Source of the DNA: CANHCC01 sp040381555 | GTDB taxonomy: Bacteria > Bacteroidota > Bacteroidia > J057 > RFSG01 | Assembly (NCBI GenBank): GCA_040381555.1 | Contig: JBEIHC010000018.1 | Span: forward strand, 1 to 32,035 | Reading direction: 5' to 3' | Length of the DNA: 32,035 nucleotides | Part shown: in pieces, positions 1 through 7,827 of the stretch | Layout of the letters: each line of letters starts with the position of its first letter | Position numbering within the stretch: the first letter of the stretch is position 1 | Translations under genes and position numbers: made by a program | Notes under the pieces: generated by a model | Seen by the model: the letters and a program-made list of their open reading frames with translations, nothing else | Databases searched by the model: none | Told to the model about the DNA's origin: nothing

Positions 1-834
1 ATGCGCACTTTGTTTGCTGGTAGGCAGAAAAGGACAAACAAGACAGGTGCCATTGCTGGAAGATGCTGGGAGAGTAGGTTGAAATGCTGGAATTTTTCCG
101 GCCACACGCAGGAGTATTGAATCTGTTTCTTGTGGATACGACAATTCAATGATCTCCTCCCCGTTTTGAATAATTGAATACAATGTTCTTCCAGATTCAT
201 CAAATCTCAATCGAAATAATTCATTGGTGCCTGAGTATAAAATTTGGGGTGGCTGTATTGGAAATTGCAAATTCAAACGATTAAGGGAATAATCAGAGTT
301 GTGAATCAATTCAAAATAAACAGCAGACTCTTCCGGAATGTATAAAAAGTTACTAATAACAGAATCTCCCCTAGCAGAAAAAATCTCTCGGAATTCTCCA
401 GTTGCAGATTTAAATAGATACAGATAGGAACCATTTTCGGATAGGCCTTCCTCCTCAGGACCTAATCCGGTAAATGGCTGCGGAATAAAAGTTCTCAATA
501 CAAAGGAACTTTGGTCTGTTGCCGATTGAAGTACCGGGCTATCGGCTAAGTCTGATTGAAGTCCTCCTTCCGCATTTCCGGAAATTTGCCAAGGAATTTC
601 TGCACTTGCCAATAGCTGGGAGAAGTCCTTAGACCATTGCTCAGACTTTATTTGCTGCCCATCTCGGGATAGATAAAATAAATGGATTGCTCCGGATTCT
701 TCTGTGTTTTGAGTTGTGTTGAGATCTGTTTGAACTGGGCTGTCAGAAGTACAGGAAATGAATAAAAAGGATAATAGAAATCCCCCCTTGTAAAAAGGCA
801 AACAAAATAAAAACGGGAAGGTGGATTTATTCAA
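1..834 (-). CDS. Putative lipoprotein, partial (3' end beyond the left edge)
   Basis: An uninterrupted minus-strand frame runs from about 834 to the first base of the window (278 codons, no stop). From a TTG at 834-832 it starts MNKSTFPFLF, then a hydrophobic stretch ending in FLFISC (Cys28) followed by a Ser/Thr/Asp/Gln-rich linker, the usual look of a Bacteroidota lipoprotein. The body is rich in short alternating hydrophobic segments and Ser-Gly-Asp turns, which would suit a beta-rich or propeller fold, but I recognise no family. The frame is also open upstream inside the carrier-protein gene, with another TTG near 864, so the exact start is uncertain; no ATG is available. The overlap with the carrier-protein stop implies translational coupling at the end of the SDR-aldehyde dehydrogenase operon. 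Function unknown. Confidence 0.7.
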   Translation of the reverse strand, partial: MNKSTFPFLFCLPFYKGGFLLSFLFISCTSDSPVQTDLNTTQNTEESGAIHLFYLSRDGQQIKSEQWSKDFSQLLASAEIPWQISGNAEGGLQSDLADSPVLQSATDQSSFVLRTFIPQPFTGLGPEEEGLSENGSYLYLFKSATGEFREIFSARGDSVISNFLYIPEESAVYFELIHNSDYSLNRLNLQFPIQPPQILYSGTNELFRLRFDESGRTLYSIIQNGEEIIELSYPQETDSILLRVAGKIPAFQPTLPASSSNGTCLVCPFLPTSKQSAH

Positions 835-1330
835 ACAATATAAGAATGGTATTCTTCTCAACTTTATCTCCTGACTGCACTTTTATAGATTTTACCACTG
901 CTGGAGCCGGAGCTTTCAGGATGTTTTCCATTTTCATCGCTTCCAAAATCAAAACAGCATCTCCCGCTTGGATTGCATCTCCTTCTTTTACTTTTATCTC
1001 CCGAATGAGCCCAGGCATAGGAGCTTTCAAGTCTTTGACCTTTCGAACGGCCTGGGTGTCAATCCCCATTTCTTTGAGCAATCTATCCATGGAAGTAGTC
1101 AAAGTAGCTTTTACCCGTTTCCCATTTAGCTCCATCACCCAAGATTTTGCTGTCGGGTCATAGTCAAGCAGAATACAATGAAATACCTTCCCTTCCCAGA
1201 TCATATTCCAGGAATAATCATCCAGTTTGATTAAATCTGGCTGAGTTGATTTTCCATTTATCGACCAAGCGCCATTGACCTGATTCAGTTCAATACTATC
1301 TGATTCAATATTTATCCAGAGTTTACTCAT
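827..1330 (-). CDS. Biotin carboxyl carrier protein of an acyl-CoA carboxylase
   Basis: This is a 167-aa protein whose last 70 residues form a biotinyl/lipoyl attachment domain. The signature EAMKMEN is at 130-136, so Lys133 should be the biotinylated residue, and the APMPG hinge at 103-107 is typical. The N-terminal 90 residues resemble the small strand-rich region found before the biotin domain in propionyl-CoA and related carboxylases. It would carry the carboxyl group between a biotin carboxylase and a carboxyltransferase in the cytoplasm. A biotin carboxylase lies about 13 kb away on the same strand (14001-15506); no carboxyltransferase is in the window, so the acyl-CoA substrate (acetyl, propionyl or methylcrotonyl) cannot be fixed. 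It lies 44 nt after the barrel-protein gene, with its own possible -7 box. Confidence 0.9.
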   Translation of the reverse strand: MSKLWINIESDSIELNQVNGAWSINGKSTQPDLIKLDDYSWNMIWEGKVFHCILLDYDPTAKSWVMELNGKRVKATLTTSMDRLLKEMGIDTQAVRKVKDLKAPMPGLIREIKVKEGDAIQAGDAVLILEAMKMENILKAPAPAVVKSIKVQSGDKVEKNTILILFE

Positions 1331-1345
1331 CCTTTATTTGCTGTA

Positions 1346-1353
1346 CAAAATTA
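1346..1353 (-). promoter_or_regulatory. Possible -7 box upstream of the biotin carrier gene
   Basis: On the minus strand the sequence reads TAATTTTG, a full match to the Bacteroidota -7 pattern TAnnTTTG, 15 nt before the ATG at 1330. No convincing TTG lies 17-23 nt further upstream, so this is at best a weak internal promoter within the operon. Confidence 0.35.
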
Positions 1354-1374
1354 GTTAAAACTTTTTCAGTCCCA

Positions 1375-1989
1375 TTAATCATGAAATCCACCAGGGCCTA
1401 AAAAGGGAAAAATAGCAGCTAATGAGAGTCCGGTGTTTTGAAATTTATACCCCCTAAATACTTCTTGAAAAGGCTGAGAGTGGTATAATTCGAGCACCAG
1501 TTTCCCACCCCCGTAGAGTTCAATTTGGTATCCAAGGCTGAATTGCCAGGCCAAGCCATTTCTTCTAATTTCATTTTTATACCGACTGGGGTTCGAGTTA
1601 ATTAAAACTTCAGGGGTAAGAGATCCCGAAAAAGTAAACCCGTTACTGAGTATTCGAACGCGCAATGGGATGGTCAGAAAGTTCATTTGAAATGGATCTA
1701 CAACTGTCCATTCTTCATTCGTAACAGAGTCTTTGAAAAAGGTTTTGTATCGAAACCCTCGATTAATAAATCCAGGACCTGTTTCTAATGCAAGCCAATC
1801 TGTAGCCTGAAATCTAATTCGAAACTCACCATTCAAAGAGAATTTACTCAAAGTACCCGTTTCTGAGCTTCGCGCAATGGTAGGGAACAATGCAATGCCG
1901 CTAAACAATCGAGTACTTTGACCTGAAAGTTTTATCGGGTGCAGCACGCCATAAGTTAACAAGCTGATAAACAGTAGGATATTTTTCAA
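1375..1989 (-). CDS. Outer-membrane beta-barrel-type protein, secreted
   Basis: The 204-aa product opens with a signal peptide (MKNILLFISL, hydrophobic to about residue 16, probable cleavage after KLSG near 23). The rest alternates polar and aromatic residues in strands, for example FRIRFQATDW, FLTIPLRVRI and WQFSLGYQIEL, and ends near GLSLAAIFPFLG. This is the composition of the small 8-strand barrel proteins (PorT-like / OMP_b-brl families) common in Bacteroidota. It overlaps the end of the aldehyde dehydrogenase gene by 4 nt (ATGA), so the two are translationally coupled although no functional link is evident. Ligand and role unknown. Confidence 0.75.
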   Translation of the reverse strand: MKNILLFISLLTYGVLHPIKLSGQSTRLFSGIALFPTIARSSETGTLSKFSLNGEFRIRFQATDWLALETGPGFINRGFRYKTFFKDSVTNEEWTVVDPFQMNFLTIPLRVRILSNGFTFSGSLTPEVLINSNPSRYKNEIRRNGLAWQFSLGYQIELYGGGKLVLELYHSQPFQEVFRGYKFQNTGLSLAAIFPFLGPGGFHD

Positions 1990-3428
1990 AGCTGAATGCA
2001 GATGTTTCGAGTTTCTGTAAAAAATTTCAATGCCTCAAAGCCGCCTTCTCTGCCTACTCCGGAATCTTTCATTCCCCCAAATGGCGTTCTCAAATCCCGA
2101 ACCAACCAACAGTTCACCCAGATTATTCCAGATTCTAGCTGAGCTCCCATCCGATGGGCACGCTTTAGATTATTTGTCCATAGAGTTGCAGATAGACCAT
2201 AACGCGTAGAATTCGCTATGCGCAAGGCTTCCTCTTCCGTTTCAAATGGAATGATACTTACCACCGGCCCAAAGATTTCCTCCTGATTAACCCGACAGTT
2301 TTCATCCAAACCTGTGATAATGGTGGGCTCTAAAAACCAGCCATGTTTGCACCTTTCATTCACCTCATAAACCGGCTTACCCCCACATTCAATTTTACCC
2401 CCTTCTTCTTTAGCAAGCATGATGTAATGCAAAACTTTTTCATACTGCGCTCTAGACACTATCGCACCTATCCGGGTATCAGGTTCCAAAGGGTCTCCAA
2501 CTTTCATTGCTTGTGTACCTGCAACAAAATCAGCTAGAAATTTGGGATATAAACTTTTCTCCACCAGAATACGGGAACCACACAAACAAATCTGACCTTG
2601 ATTGGTAAAAGAGGAGGCCAGTGTGGTTTTAAGCATTTGCTCATAATCACAATCTGCAAAAATGATATTGGGGTTTTTTCCGCCCAATTCCAGAGAGAGT
2701 TTTTTAAACATGGGTGCAGCTGTTTTGGCAATAGCTGCTCCTGTGCTCGTACCTCCCGTAAATGAAATTATCGGAATATGTGGATGCGCCACAATAGCAT
2801 GCCCTACTCTGGGTCCTGTGCCATGGACAATATTAAAAACTCCGGGCGGAAGCCCTGCTTCTGCGCAAATTTCACTTAATAAAAAGGCAGTGGCCGGCGT
2901 AACTTCTGAGGGTTTTGCCACCACAGTGTTTCCTACTGCAAGTGCGGGGGCAACCTTCCAAGTAAATAGGTACAAAGGCAAGTTCCAAGGAGAAATTAAG
3001 CCAGCAACCCCCACAGGGCGATTTAGTACATAATTAAATCCCTGCTTACCCATATCATAAGTTTCTGAATGGGTATGCAGCGCTGCGGTTGCATAAAATC
3101 TAAAATTGTCGGATGCCCGGGGAATATCCATCCTGCGGGCTAAACTCAAAGGCTTGCCATTATCTGTAGATTCGGCCATTGCCAATTTCTCCTGATGTAT
3201 CTCTATTAAGTCCGCAATCTTGAGTAAATAGTTGGAACGCTCCTGCTGAGTTAAACCCGACCATGCTGGAAATGCTGCCTTTGCTGCCTGATAAGCGGCT
3301 TCCACATCATCCGAACTACTATCCGGAATCTGCCCATATTTATGTCCGGTTGCCGGATTGAAATTTTCTAACCAATCCCCTTCTTCGGGTTCCCTAAATT
3401 CTCCGTTTATGTAATTTAAGATATTCAT
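1986..3428 (-). CDS. Aldehyde dehydrogenase, 2-aminomuconate-6-semialdehyde dehydrogenase-like
   Basis: This is a 480-aa NAD(P)-dependent aldehyde dehydrogenase. The start is taken at the ATG at 3428 (MNILNYINGE), because the longer frame would overlap the SDR gene with non-family sequence. Visible family features are SPWNLP with the oxyanion Asn149, FTGGTSTG at 223-230, SLELGGKNPN with general base Glu247, and NQGQICLCGSR with catalytic Cys281. The CLCxSR context after the nucleophile is characteristic of the ALDH8A1 / AmnC group, which oxidises 2-aminomuconate semialdehyde to 2-aminomuconate in tryptophan (kynurenine) and aminophenol catabolism. It lies 22 nt downstream of an SDR gene, and a RidA protein resembling 2-aminomuconate deaminase is in the same window. 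Enzyme class is certain; the substrate is inferred and could be another hydroxymuconic semialdehyde. Confidence 0.92.
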   Translation of the reverse strand: MNILNYINGEFREPEEGDWLENFNPATGHKYGQIPDSSSDDVEAAYQAAKAAFPAWSGLTQQERSNYLLKIADLIEIHQEKLAMAESTDNGKPLSLARRMDIPRASDNFRFYATAALHTHSETYDMGKQGFNYVLNRPVGVAGLISPWNLPLYLFTWKVAPALAVGNTVVAKPSEVTPATAFLLSEICAEAGLPPGVFNIVHGTGPRVGHAIVAHPHIPIISFTGGTSTGAAIAKTAAPMFKKLSLELGGKNPNIIFADCDYEQMLKTTLASSFTNQGQICLCGSRILVEKSLYPKFLADFVAGTQAMKVGDPLEPDTRIGAIVSRAQYEKVLHYIMLAKEEGGKIECGGKPVYEVNERCKHGWFLEPTIITGLDENCRVNQEEIFGPVVSIIPFETEEEALRIANSTRYGLSATLWTNNLKRAHRMGAQLESGIIWVNCWLVRDLRTPFGGMKDSGVGREGGFEALKFFTETRNICIQL

Positions 3429-3450
3429 GCCAATACAATAAATCTGTTTA

Positions 3451-4236
3451 TTATAAACAAGCGGTTCTGCCCCCATCCACTGGCAAATTAATGCCCGTGA
3501 TATAGCTTGCAACAGGCGATGCTAAAAAAACCACTGCAGCCGCAATTTCCTCTGGTTGAGCAAATCTTCCAGATGGAATTTCTGCCAGCATCTCCCCAGT
3601 AATTTCCTCTTCGCTCTTGCCCGTTTTCTCTGCCTTTACTCGTATCAAGGTAAATAATCGCTCGGTAGCAGTAGCTCCCGGAAGTACATTGTTCACTGTA
3701 ATGCCAAATGCTGCCAATTCCAAGGATAATGTCTTGGACCAATTTGCGACTGCCGCCCGGATGGTATTGGATACTCCTAAGCCTTTTAAGGGCTGCTTCA
3801 CTGAGGTAGAAATTACATTGATAATTCTGCCTTCCTTCCGTTCTTTCATGCCGGCAATAAATACCTGAGTAAGTAAATGATTGCAAAGTAGATGTTGGCT
3901 AAAGGCAGCCATAAATTCATCCTTATGCGCAGCTGTAATGGGTCCCCCAGGAGGGCCCCCAGTGTTGTGCACCAGAATATCGATTCCTTTGGGATGCTGA
4001 GAAAGCCAAGATTGAGCCGCCTGCTGTACCTGTTCCGGATTCGAAAAATCTGCCACCACAAATCCATGTTGCTGACCTGTCGGAACCGGAAGCGATTGAC
4101 AAGTAAATTGCAAGCTCTCTTCATTCCGCGCAGCCAGAATCACTGTCGCTCCGGCTTCTGCTAAAGCAAAGGCACTCGCCCTGCCTATGCCTTGGGTAGA
4201 ACCTCCCACCCAGGCTGTTTTTCCTTTCAGATTCAT
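3451..4236 (-). CDS. SDR-family oxidoreductase with a non-canonical active site
   Basis: This 261-aa protein is a short-chain dehydrogenase/reductase by its N-terminal nucleotide-binding motif (GGSTQGIG, 11-18), Asp63 after the fourth strand, the HNTGG variant of NNAG (90-94) and the C-terminal LPVDGG. The catalytic Tyr-x3-Lys is absent: the aligned positions read SNTIRAAV, giving Ser156 and Arg160, while the upstream serines (143, 145) remain. Such SNxxRA proteins are a recurring SDR subgroup, often filed as 3-oxoacyl-ACP reductases, and their chemistry is not clear from sequence. It is the first gene of the operon leading into the aldehyde dehydrogenase, so a role in the same aromatic-catabolic route is plausible. 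The ATG at 4236 fits the usual SDR start. Confidence 0.9.
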   Translation of the reverse strand: MNLKGKTAWVGGSTQGIGRASAFALAEAGATVILAARNEESLQFTCQSLPVPTGQQHGFVVADFSNPEQVQQAAQSWLSQHPKGIDILVHNTGGPPGGPITAAHKDEFMAAFSQHLLCNHLLTQVFIAGMKERKEGRIINVISTSVKQPLKGLGVSNTIRAAVANWSKTLSLELAAFGITVNNVLPGATATERLFTLIRVKAEKTGKSEEEITGEMLAEIPSGRFAQPEEIAAAVVFLASPVASYITGINLPVDGGRTACL

Positions 4237-4402
4237 TTAGGATAAAAGTACAAAAATTTTGCAGGGGAAATTAAAAGAACAGTATCTCCAAGATTCAACT
4301 CAACCTAATGTCTTTATGCTCGCTTACTATCTAAAGTTTACACCGGTAATCTTCCGAATTGTATTTCCCTGTTTTCTCTGAATATTGATACGAATCCAGC
4401 AT

Positions 4403-4499
4403 CCCCCCTTAGGGCAAAACTATTGTAGGACTTCCCCAAAAAAGTATAAATCCTCACTATTGCTTAATTTCAGGCTTCTTGGTGGTATTCAAATGCAAG
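4403..4499 (+). repeat. Dispersed repeat, copy A
   Basis: The stretch from the CCCCCC run at 4403 to AAATGCAAG at 4499 matches, in inverted orientation, 28498-28591. The best part (4442-4499) agrees at about 46 of 58 positions without gaps by my count, including the blocks AAGTATAAATCCT, CTATTGCTTAATT and AAATGCAAG. It is non-coding and lies 7 nt before two palindromic iterons. Confidence 0.75.
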
Positions 4500-4506
4500 G
4501 AATTCG

Positions 4507-4534
4507 CTTAGGGTAAGTAATCACTTAGGGTAAG
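4507..4534 (+). repeat. Two palindromic iterons, 17-bp period
   Basis: CTTAGGGTAAG occurs at 4507-4517 and 4524-4534, starts exactly 17 bp apart. Each is a hyphenated palindrome (CTTA-GGG-TAAG). A related array with the same period lies beside repeat copy B at 28362-28425. Confidence 0.8.
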
Positions 4535-4575
4535 TTCATTTTTAGCCAATAGTCCATAGCAGGGAAATCGATTCT

Positions 4576-5985
4576 TTAACGAATTTCTAGGTCAAAACTG
4601 TCGCACAATTCCGCATGGTAACCCTCCATAAAATATCGGGAATTTCGGTATGTATCCAAGTTCTCAGGAATTCCAGGAGGTTTTGGAAAATAGGCCATTG
4701 GGGAAAGGGGATTCTTTTGGTGCATTATTCCGGTAATTTCATAAAATCTCAGGTGACGATTTCGAGCCAAGCCATTCTCCTCCGGAAAATGCAAAATTAC
4801 GGTGCAGACAGAATCCGGAATGGATGCTTGCCTAATTTGTGCCGCAATTTCTTCTCTTCGTGTGGTGTCATTTTTCCATTCCCAGGCAAAGAAAAAATTA
4901 AGGCTCAAGCTCCCAGAAAGTACCAACAACAGCATACCTCGAAACCAGCGTGCTGACATCAAGCTTCTTAAGCTGATAATGAGTATACTCAAGCCTGGAC
5001 TCATCAATAGCTGATGTCGGCTCAACCAGTCAGAGAAACCTGGTTCCTTGCCTATGGCAACATAGGGAAAAACGCCAGCAAGTAGTAGGACAAGTCCTAT
5101 TCCAATTCCTTTCCAAGAAGGTTTATCAGATTCTGATGGGGGTAAAATATTGGGCAAAACTCCGAAATGCCTCAATGTGAAAAATGTTCCCAAGAGGAGT
5201 ATGGTAAAACCTGAAATATAGGGATTGACAAAAAACGAGACTCCTTGCAGAAAATTCTTTGCCAATACCTTCAGACTTAACCAAGGTGCTGCCCCTATTT
5301 TTTCCAAACTCAAGGCATAATATTCAGCATAGACCCCTTGGGGCTGAAAGTAATTAGCCCGAATCAGCCAGGCAATGATGGGAACAGAACAAAGAAATAA
5401 AGTATAGGCAGCTTCTTTCCGAATGCGTGCCAAGTTGGATGGATTCTGAAAAGTTAATGCCCAAGCCGCAGCATAAAACAAAACCAAAAAAGAGGGAGTC
5501 ATAAAGCTGAGTAAAAACAGCATCGATGCCCAAATTTTATGAACTCCTTTTGCGGGATTTATCCATAATCGGAAGCCTGCGAGAAATAGCAACAAACTCA
5601 GGGCATAGGGGAAATTAATACAGGCGATTCGGGCTACATTTAGGGGTAAAAGCCAAAATAGCAGCAAAGCAGGAAATTCATATCCCCGAGGAAAAGATTG
5701 AATTCTTTGAAGGATTTGAATAAACAAAATTCCCGCACCAAAATAGCAGAGGAAAGTCGCTAGATGATACACCAAAACCGGATTAGGAAATAGTCCCATT
5801 AAGGCATAAATCGGCATTCTAGGGTCGGGCTCACTGAGTAACTCTGCCGAACTGCTGTTGAGTAAAATCCAATCATCCCAAAGGGGATCTTGTAGAAAAA
5901 TCATCCATCCCCAAGAAAGAAAATACAGGAGCGCAGCAAATCCCCATTCAGATTTTCGGAGGGTGTTTTTAGCGAATACATCCAT
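4576..5985 (-). CDS. Polytopic membrane protein, possible GT-C glycosyltransferase
   Basis: The 469-aa protein has about ten hydrophobic segments and a soluble C-terminal tail of roughly 100 residues. After the first segment comes an acidic pair in DPLWDDW (Asp37-Asp38), the position where GT-C enzymes (PMT/ArnT/GT39-like, using polyprenyl-phosphate sugars) keep catalytic acidic residues in the first outer loop. That motif and the overall topology are the only evidence; no closer family is recognised. It stands alone, divergent from a CMP-sugar synthetase gene, which would agree with a role in surface glycan assembly. Start ATG at 5985 (MDVFAKNTLR). Glycosyltransferase identity is inferred. 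Confidence 0.65.
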   Translation of the reverse strand: MDVFAKNTLRKSEWGFAALLYFLSWGWMIFLQDPLWDDWILLNSSSAELLSEPDPRMPIYALMGLFPNPVLVYHLATFLCYFGAGILFIQILQRIQSFPRGYEFPALLLFWLLPLNVARIACINFPYALSLLLFLAGFRLWINPAKGVHKIWASMLFLLSFMTPSFLVLFYAAAWALTFQNPSNLARIRKEAAYTLFLCSVPIIAWLIRANYFQPQGVYAEYYALSLEKIGAAPWLSLKVLAKNFLQGVSFFVNPYISGFTILLLGTFFTLRHFGVLPNILPPSESDKPSWKGIGIGLVLLLAGVFPYVAIGKEPGFSDWLSRHQLLMSPGLSILIISLRSLMSARWFRGMLLLVLSGSLSLNFFFAWEWKNDTTRREEIAAQIRQASIPDSVCTVILHFPEENGLARNRHLRFYEITGIMHQKNPLSPMAYFPKPPGIPENLDTYRNSRYFMEGYHAELCDSFDLEIR

Positions 5986-6144
5986 GAGCGGTAAAAGTAC
6001 GAGGGAAAATGATTGAGGGGGTGCATTGGGTATTCAAACCAACTCATTTCCTTGTTCTTGAAAATCTTTATTGAAGTTGGTTCAAGAGGAAAGAACTGAG
6101 CAGAGGATTATTCTCCTATTTTTATCCTTTCAATTCAAAACAAG

Positions 6145-6843
6145 ATGCAAGTATTAGAAGAGTGGCTTAGAAATACTTTGGTGATCATTCCTGCGAGGCG
6201 GGATTCCAAAGGGTTGCCAGGTAAAAATAAGCGCTTGTTAGGAAATCGTCCTTTGTATCGGTATAGTGTGGATGTGGCATTGGAGATTTTTCCTTCGGAA
6301 AATATTTGTCTGAGTACCGATGATGAAGACATTATTGCAGGAGTTCAGGGTTTATGCCAGGTGGAGCTTCGGCCACCGGAGTTGGCGTTGGATCACACTT
6401 CCATGAATGAAGTTCTGACCCATATTTTGTTTAAATTTCCAGAGAAAAAATGGTGCCTTTTGCTTCAGCCCACTTCTCCTTTTCGCAGCAGACAGAATAT
6501 TTTGGAATCGTTGAAGTTGATGCAGGATTCCCTTCAGCCAGAGGGCGTTTTTTCTGTATCGGTTTCGAAGCACATTCCGGGATATACATTGTTTCAGATG
6601 GAAGAAAATGGGGCATTGAACCTACCACTTAAGGTACTTTCGGGGAGACAGGAAGCGGAGGAGTGGTTGGCCTTAAATGGTTCTATTTATTGGTTTAATG
6701 CAGCAGCTTTTTTGCGAAAAGGCGCATTGTCAGCCTTGAATCCTATTTTGCCCTACCGCATGGGAAGGGCCGAGAGTGTGGACATTGACACCGAGGCAGA
6801 TTGGGAATGGGCGGAATATTATGGTACAAAATATCTGAGATAA
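6145..6843 (+). CDS. CMP-sugar synthetase (acylneuraminate cytidylyltransferase family)
   Basis: The 232-aa protein carries the nucleotide-binding signature of the NeuA/PseF/LegF family near its start (VIIPARRDSKGLPGKN, 13-28), a second family motif LQPTSPFR (about 109-116), and a C-terminal acidic segment ESVDIDTEADWEWAE whose Asp residues fit metal binding. The family transfers CMP from CTP to a nonulosonic acid (sialic, legionaminic or pseudaminic) before it is added to surface glycans or glycoproteins. In the usual G-G-S-K signature, one Gly is Arg and the next Asp (ARRDSKG). No synthase, epimerase or sialyltransferase lies nearby, so the sugar is unknown. A TATTTTTA box lies upstream but is not decisive. 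Confidence 0.85.
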   Translation: MQVLEEWLRNTLVIIPARRDSKGLPGKNKRLLGNRPLYRYSVDVALEIFPSENICLSTDDEDIIAGVQGLCQVELRPPELALDHTSMNEVLTHILFKFPEKKWCLLLQPTSPFRSRQNILESLKLMQDSLQPEGVFSVSVSKHIPGYTLFQMEENGALNLPLKVLSGRQEAEEWLALNGSIYWFNAAAFLRKGALSALNPILPYRMGRAESVDIDTEADWEWAEYYGTKYLR

Positions 6844-6896
6844 AATAATAGGTTCCAGGCAAGGTTTATTAATTTTATATTCTTAAAAATTATTAA

Positions 6897-7802
6897 ATGA
6901 GATATTTAGCAGCAGTTGCCCTCTTGTTCTGTTTTCTGACCGCATTCGCTCAGGATGTGACCATGGATTTTGCCAAACCTGTGATTGAGGAAAAAGTGAA
7001 GCCTGATACGCCCATTTTCAAGCATTCTATTCAGGCAGGATTGAACTTAAACCAGGCTAATTTCAGCTCTAACTGGAAAGCAGGGGGAACCAATTCCGTC
7101 GCAATTGGCGCAATGTTGAATGATAAAATTATTTATTCCAAAAATAAATTTGAATTCACCAGTGATGTTCAAATGATTTATGGGACAATTCAGAATCAGG
7201 GACAGGATGTACGCAAAACCAATGATCGAATGTTTTCAGATCAGAAGTTTGGATTTCGCTTGAAGCCTAAATGGTACGCATTCGGATCTTTGAACTTCCA
7301 ATCTCAGTTTGATGCTGGTTTTGAATACACTAAAGATGTAGCTGGAATAGAGAGAGGATTATTGATAAGTAAATTCATGAGTCCTGCCTTTTTTACTCAA
7401 TCAGTGGGAATAGAATACAAACCAGAGAAATGGCTTTCTGCCCGAGCTGGTTTGGGAACTTTGCGTCAAACTTTTGTATTGGACACAACCCTTTATCATA
7501 ATATTCCTTCCAATTATGGGGTGGAAATAGGTAAAAAAACGCGGATGGAATTAGCCATGCTCTTCATCGTGGATTTTGATAAGGAAATTATGAAAAACCT
7601 ATTTTTAAAATCTAGATATAGTCTTTTCTATAATTACGAAACCCTGAATACGGCAGATTATCGCTGGGATGTTTCCTTAACTGCCAAAGTCAATAAATAT
7701 GTGAATGTGAATCTGAGTGGTACAGTATTGTATGACAAGGACATGGACACCAGCGTTCAGTACACTCAGGCTTTGGGTTTGGGTATTCTCTTCACGAATT
7801 AG
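6897..7802 (+). CDS. DUF3078-family secreted/outer-membrane protein
   Basis: The 301-aa product has a signal peptide (MRYLAAVALLFCFLTAFAQ) and then the DUF3078 pattern known from Bacteroidota: the conserved opening block LNLNQANFSSNWKAGG with its Asn-Trp-x-Gly-Gly core, paired amphipathic strands with Lys/Asn-rich turns, and a final strand LGLGILFTN ending in an aromatic-hydrophobic residue pair, as barrels do. DUF3078 proteins are predicted outer-membrane barrels of unknown function. It begins 53 nt after the CMP-sugar synthetase and may share its transcript, but a functional link is not shown. Confidence 0.85.
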   Translation: MRYLAAVALLFCFLTAFAQDVTMDFAKPVIEEKVKPDTPIFKHSIQAGLNLNQANFSSNWKAGGTNSVAIGAMLNDKIIYSKNKFEFTSDVQMIYGTIQNQGQDVRKTNDRMFSDQKFGFRLKPKWYAFGSLNFQSQFDAGFEYTKDVAGIERGLLISKFMSPAFFTQSVGIEYKPEKWLSARAGLGTLRQTFVLDTTLYHNIPSNYGVEIGKKTRMELAMLFIVDFDKEIMKNLFLKSRYSLFYNYETLNTADYRWDVSLTAKVNKYVNVNLSGTVLYDKDMDTSVQYTQALGLGILFTN

Positions 7803-7827
7803 TTGATAATCGGCTGGTGCAGATTAA

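Larger units (their letters stand above)
4237..4575. other. Intergenic region carrying dispersed repeat copy A
   Basis: No credible gene lies in this 339-nt gap between the starting SDR gene and the end of the membrane-protein gene. It holds the dispersed repeat and iterons listed separately. The first 150 nt contain the SDR promoter region, with a TTTTTGTAC-like stretch 15-20 nt before the ATG, but no clean promoter. Confidence 0.7.

Noticed and set aside
3488..3886. Out-of-frame open frames inside the SDR and ALDH genes, including 2662-3033
   Set aside because: Shadows of well-supported genes; composition and motifs belong to the other frame.
4507..4534. TTAGGG motifs as telomere-like sequence
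   Set aside because: Only two copies with 17-bp spacing in a bacterial chromosome; the palindrome explains them better.
6037..6082. AACCAACT/AGTTGGTT inverted repeat upstream of the CMP-sugar synthetase
   Set aside because: Arms are 30 nt apart, no T tract, no known operator; not enough to call.
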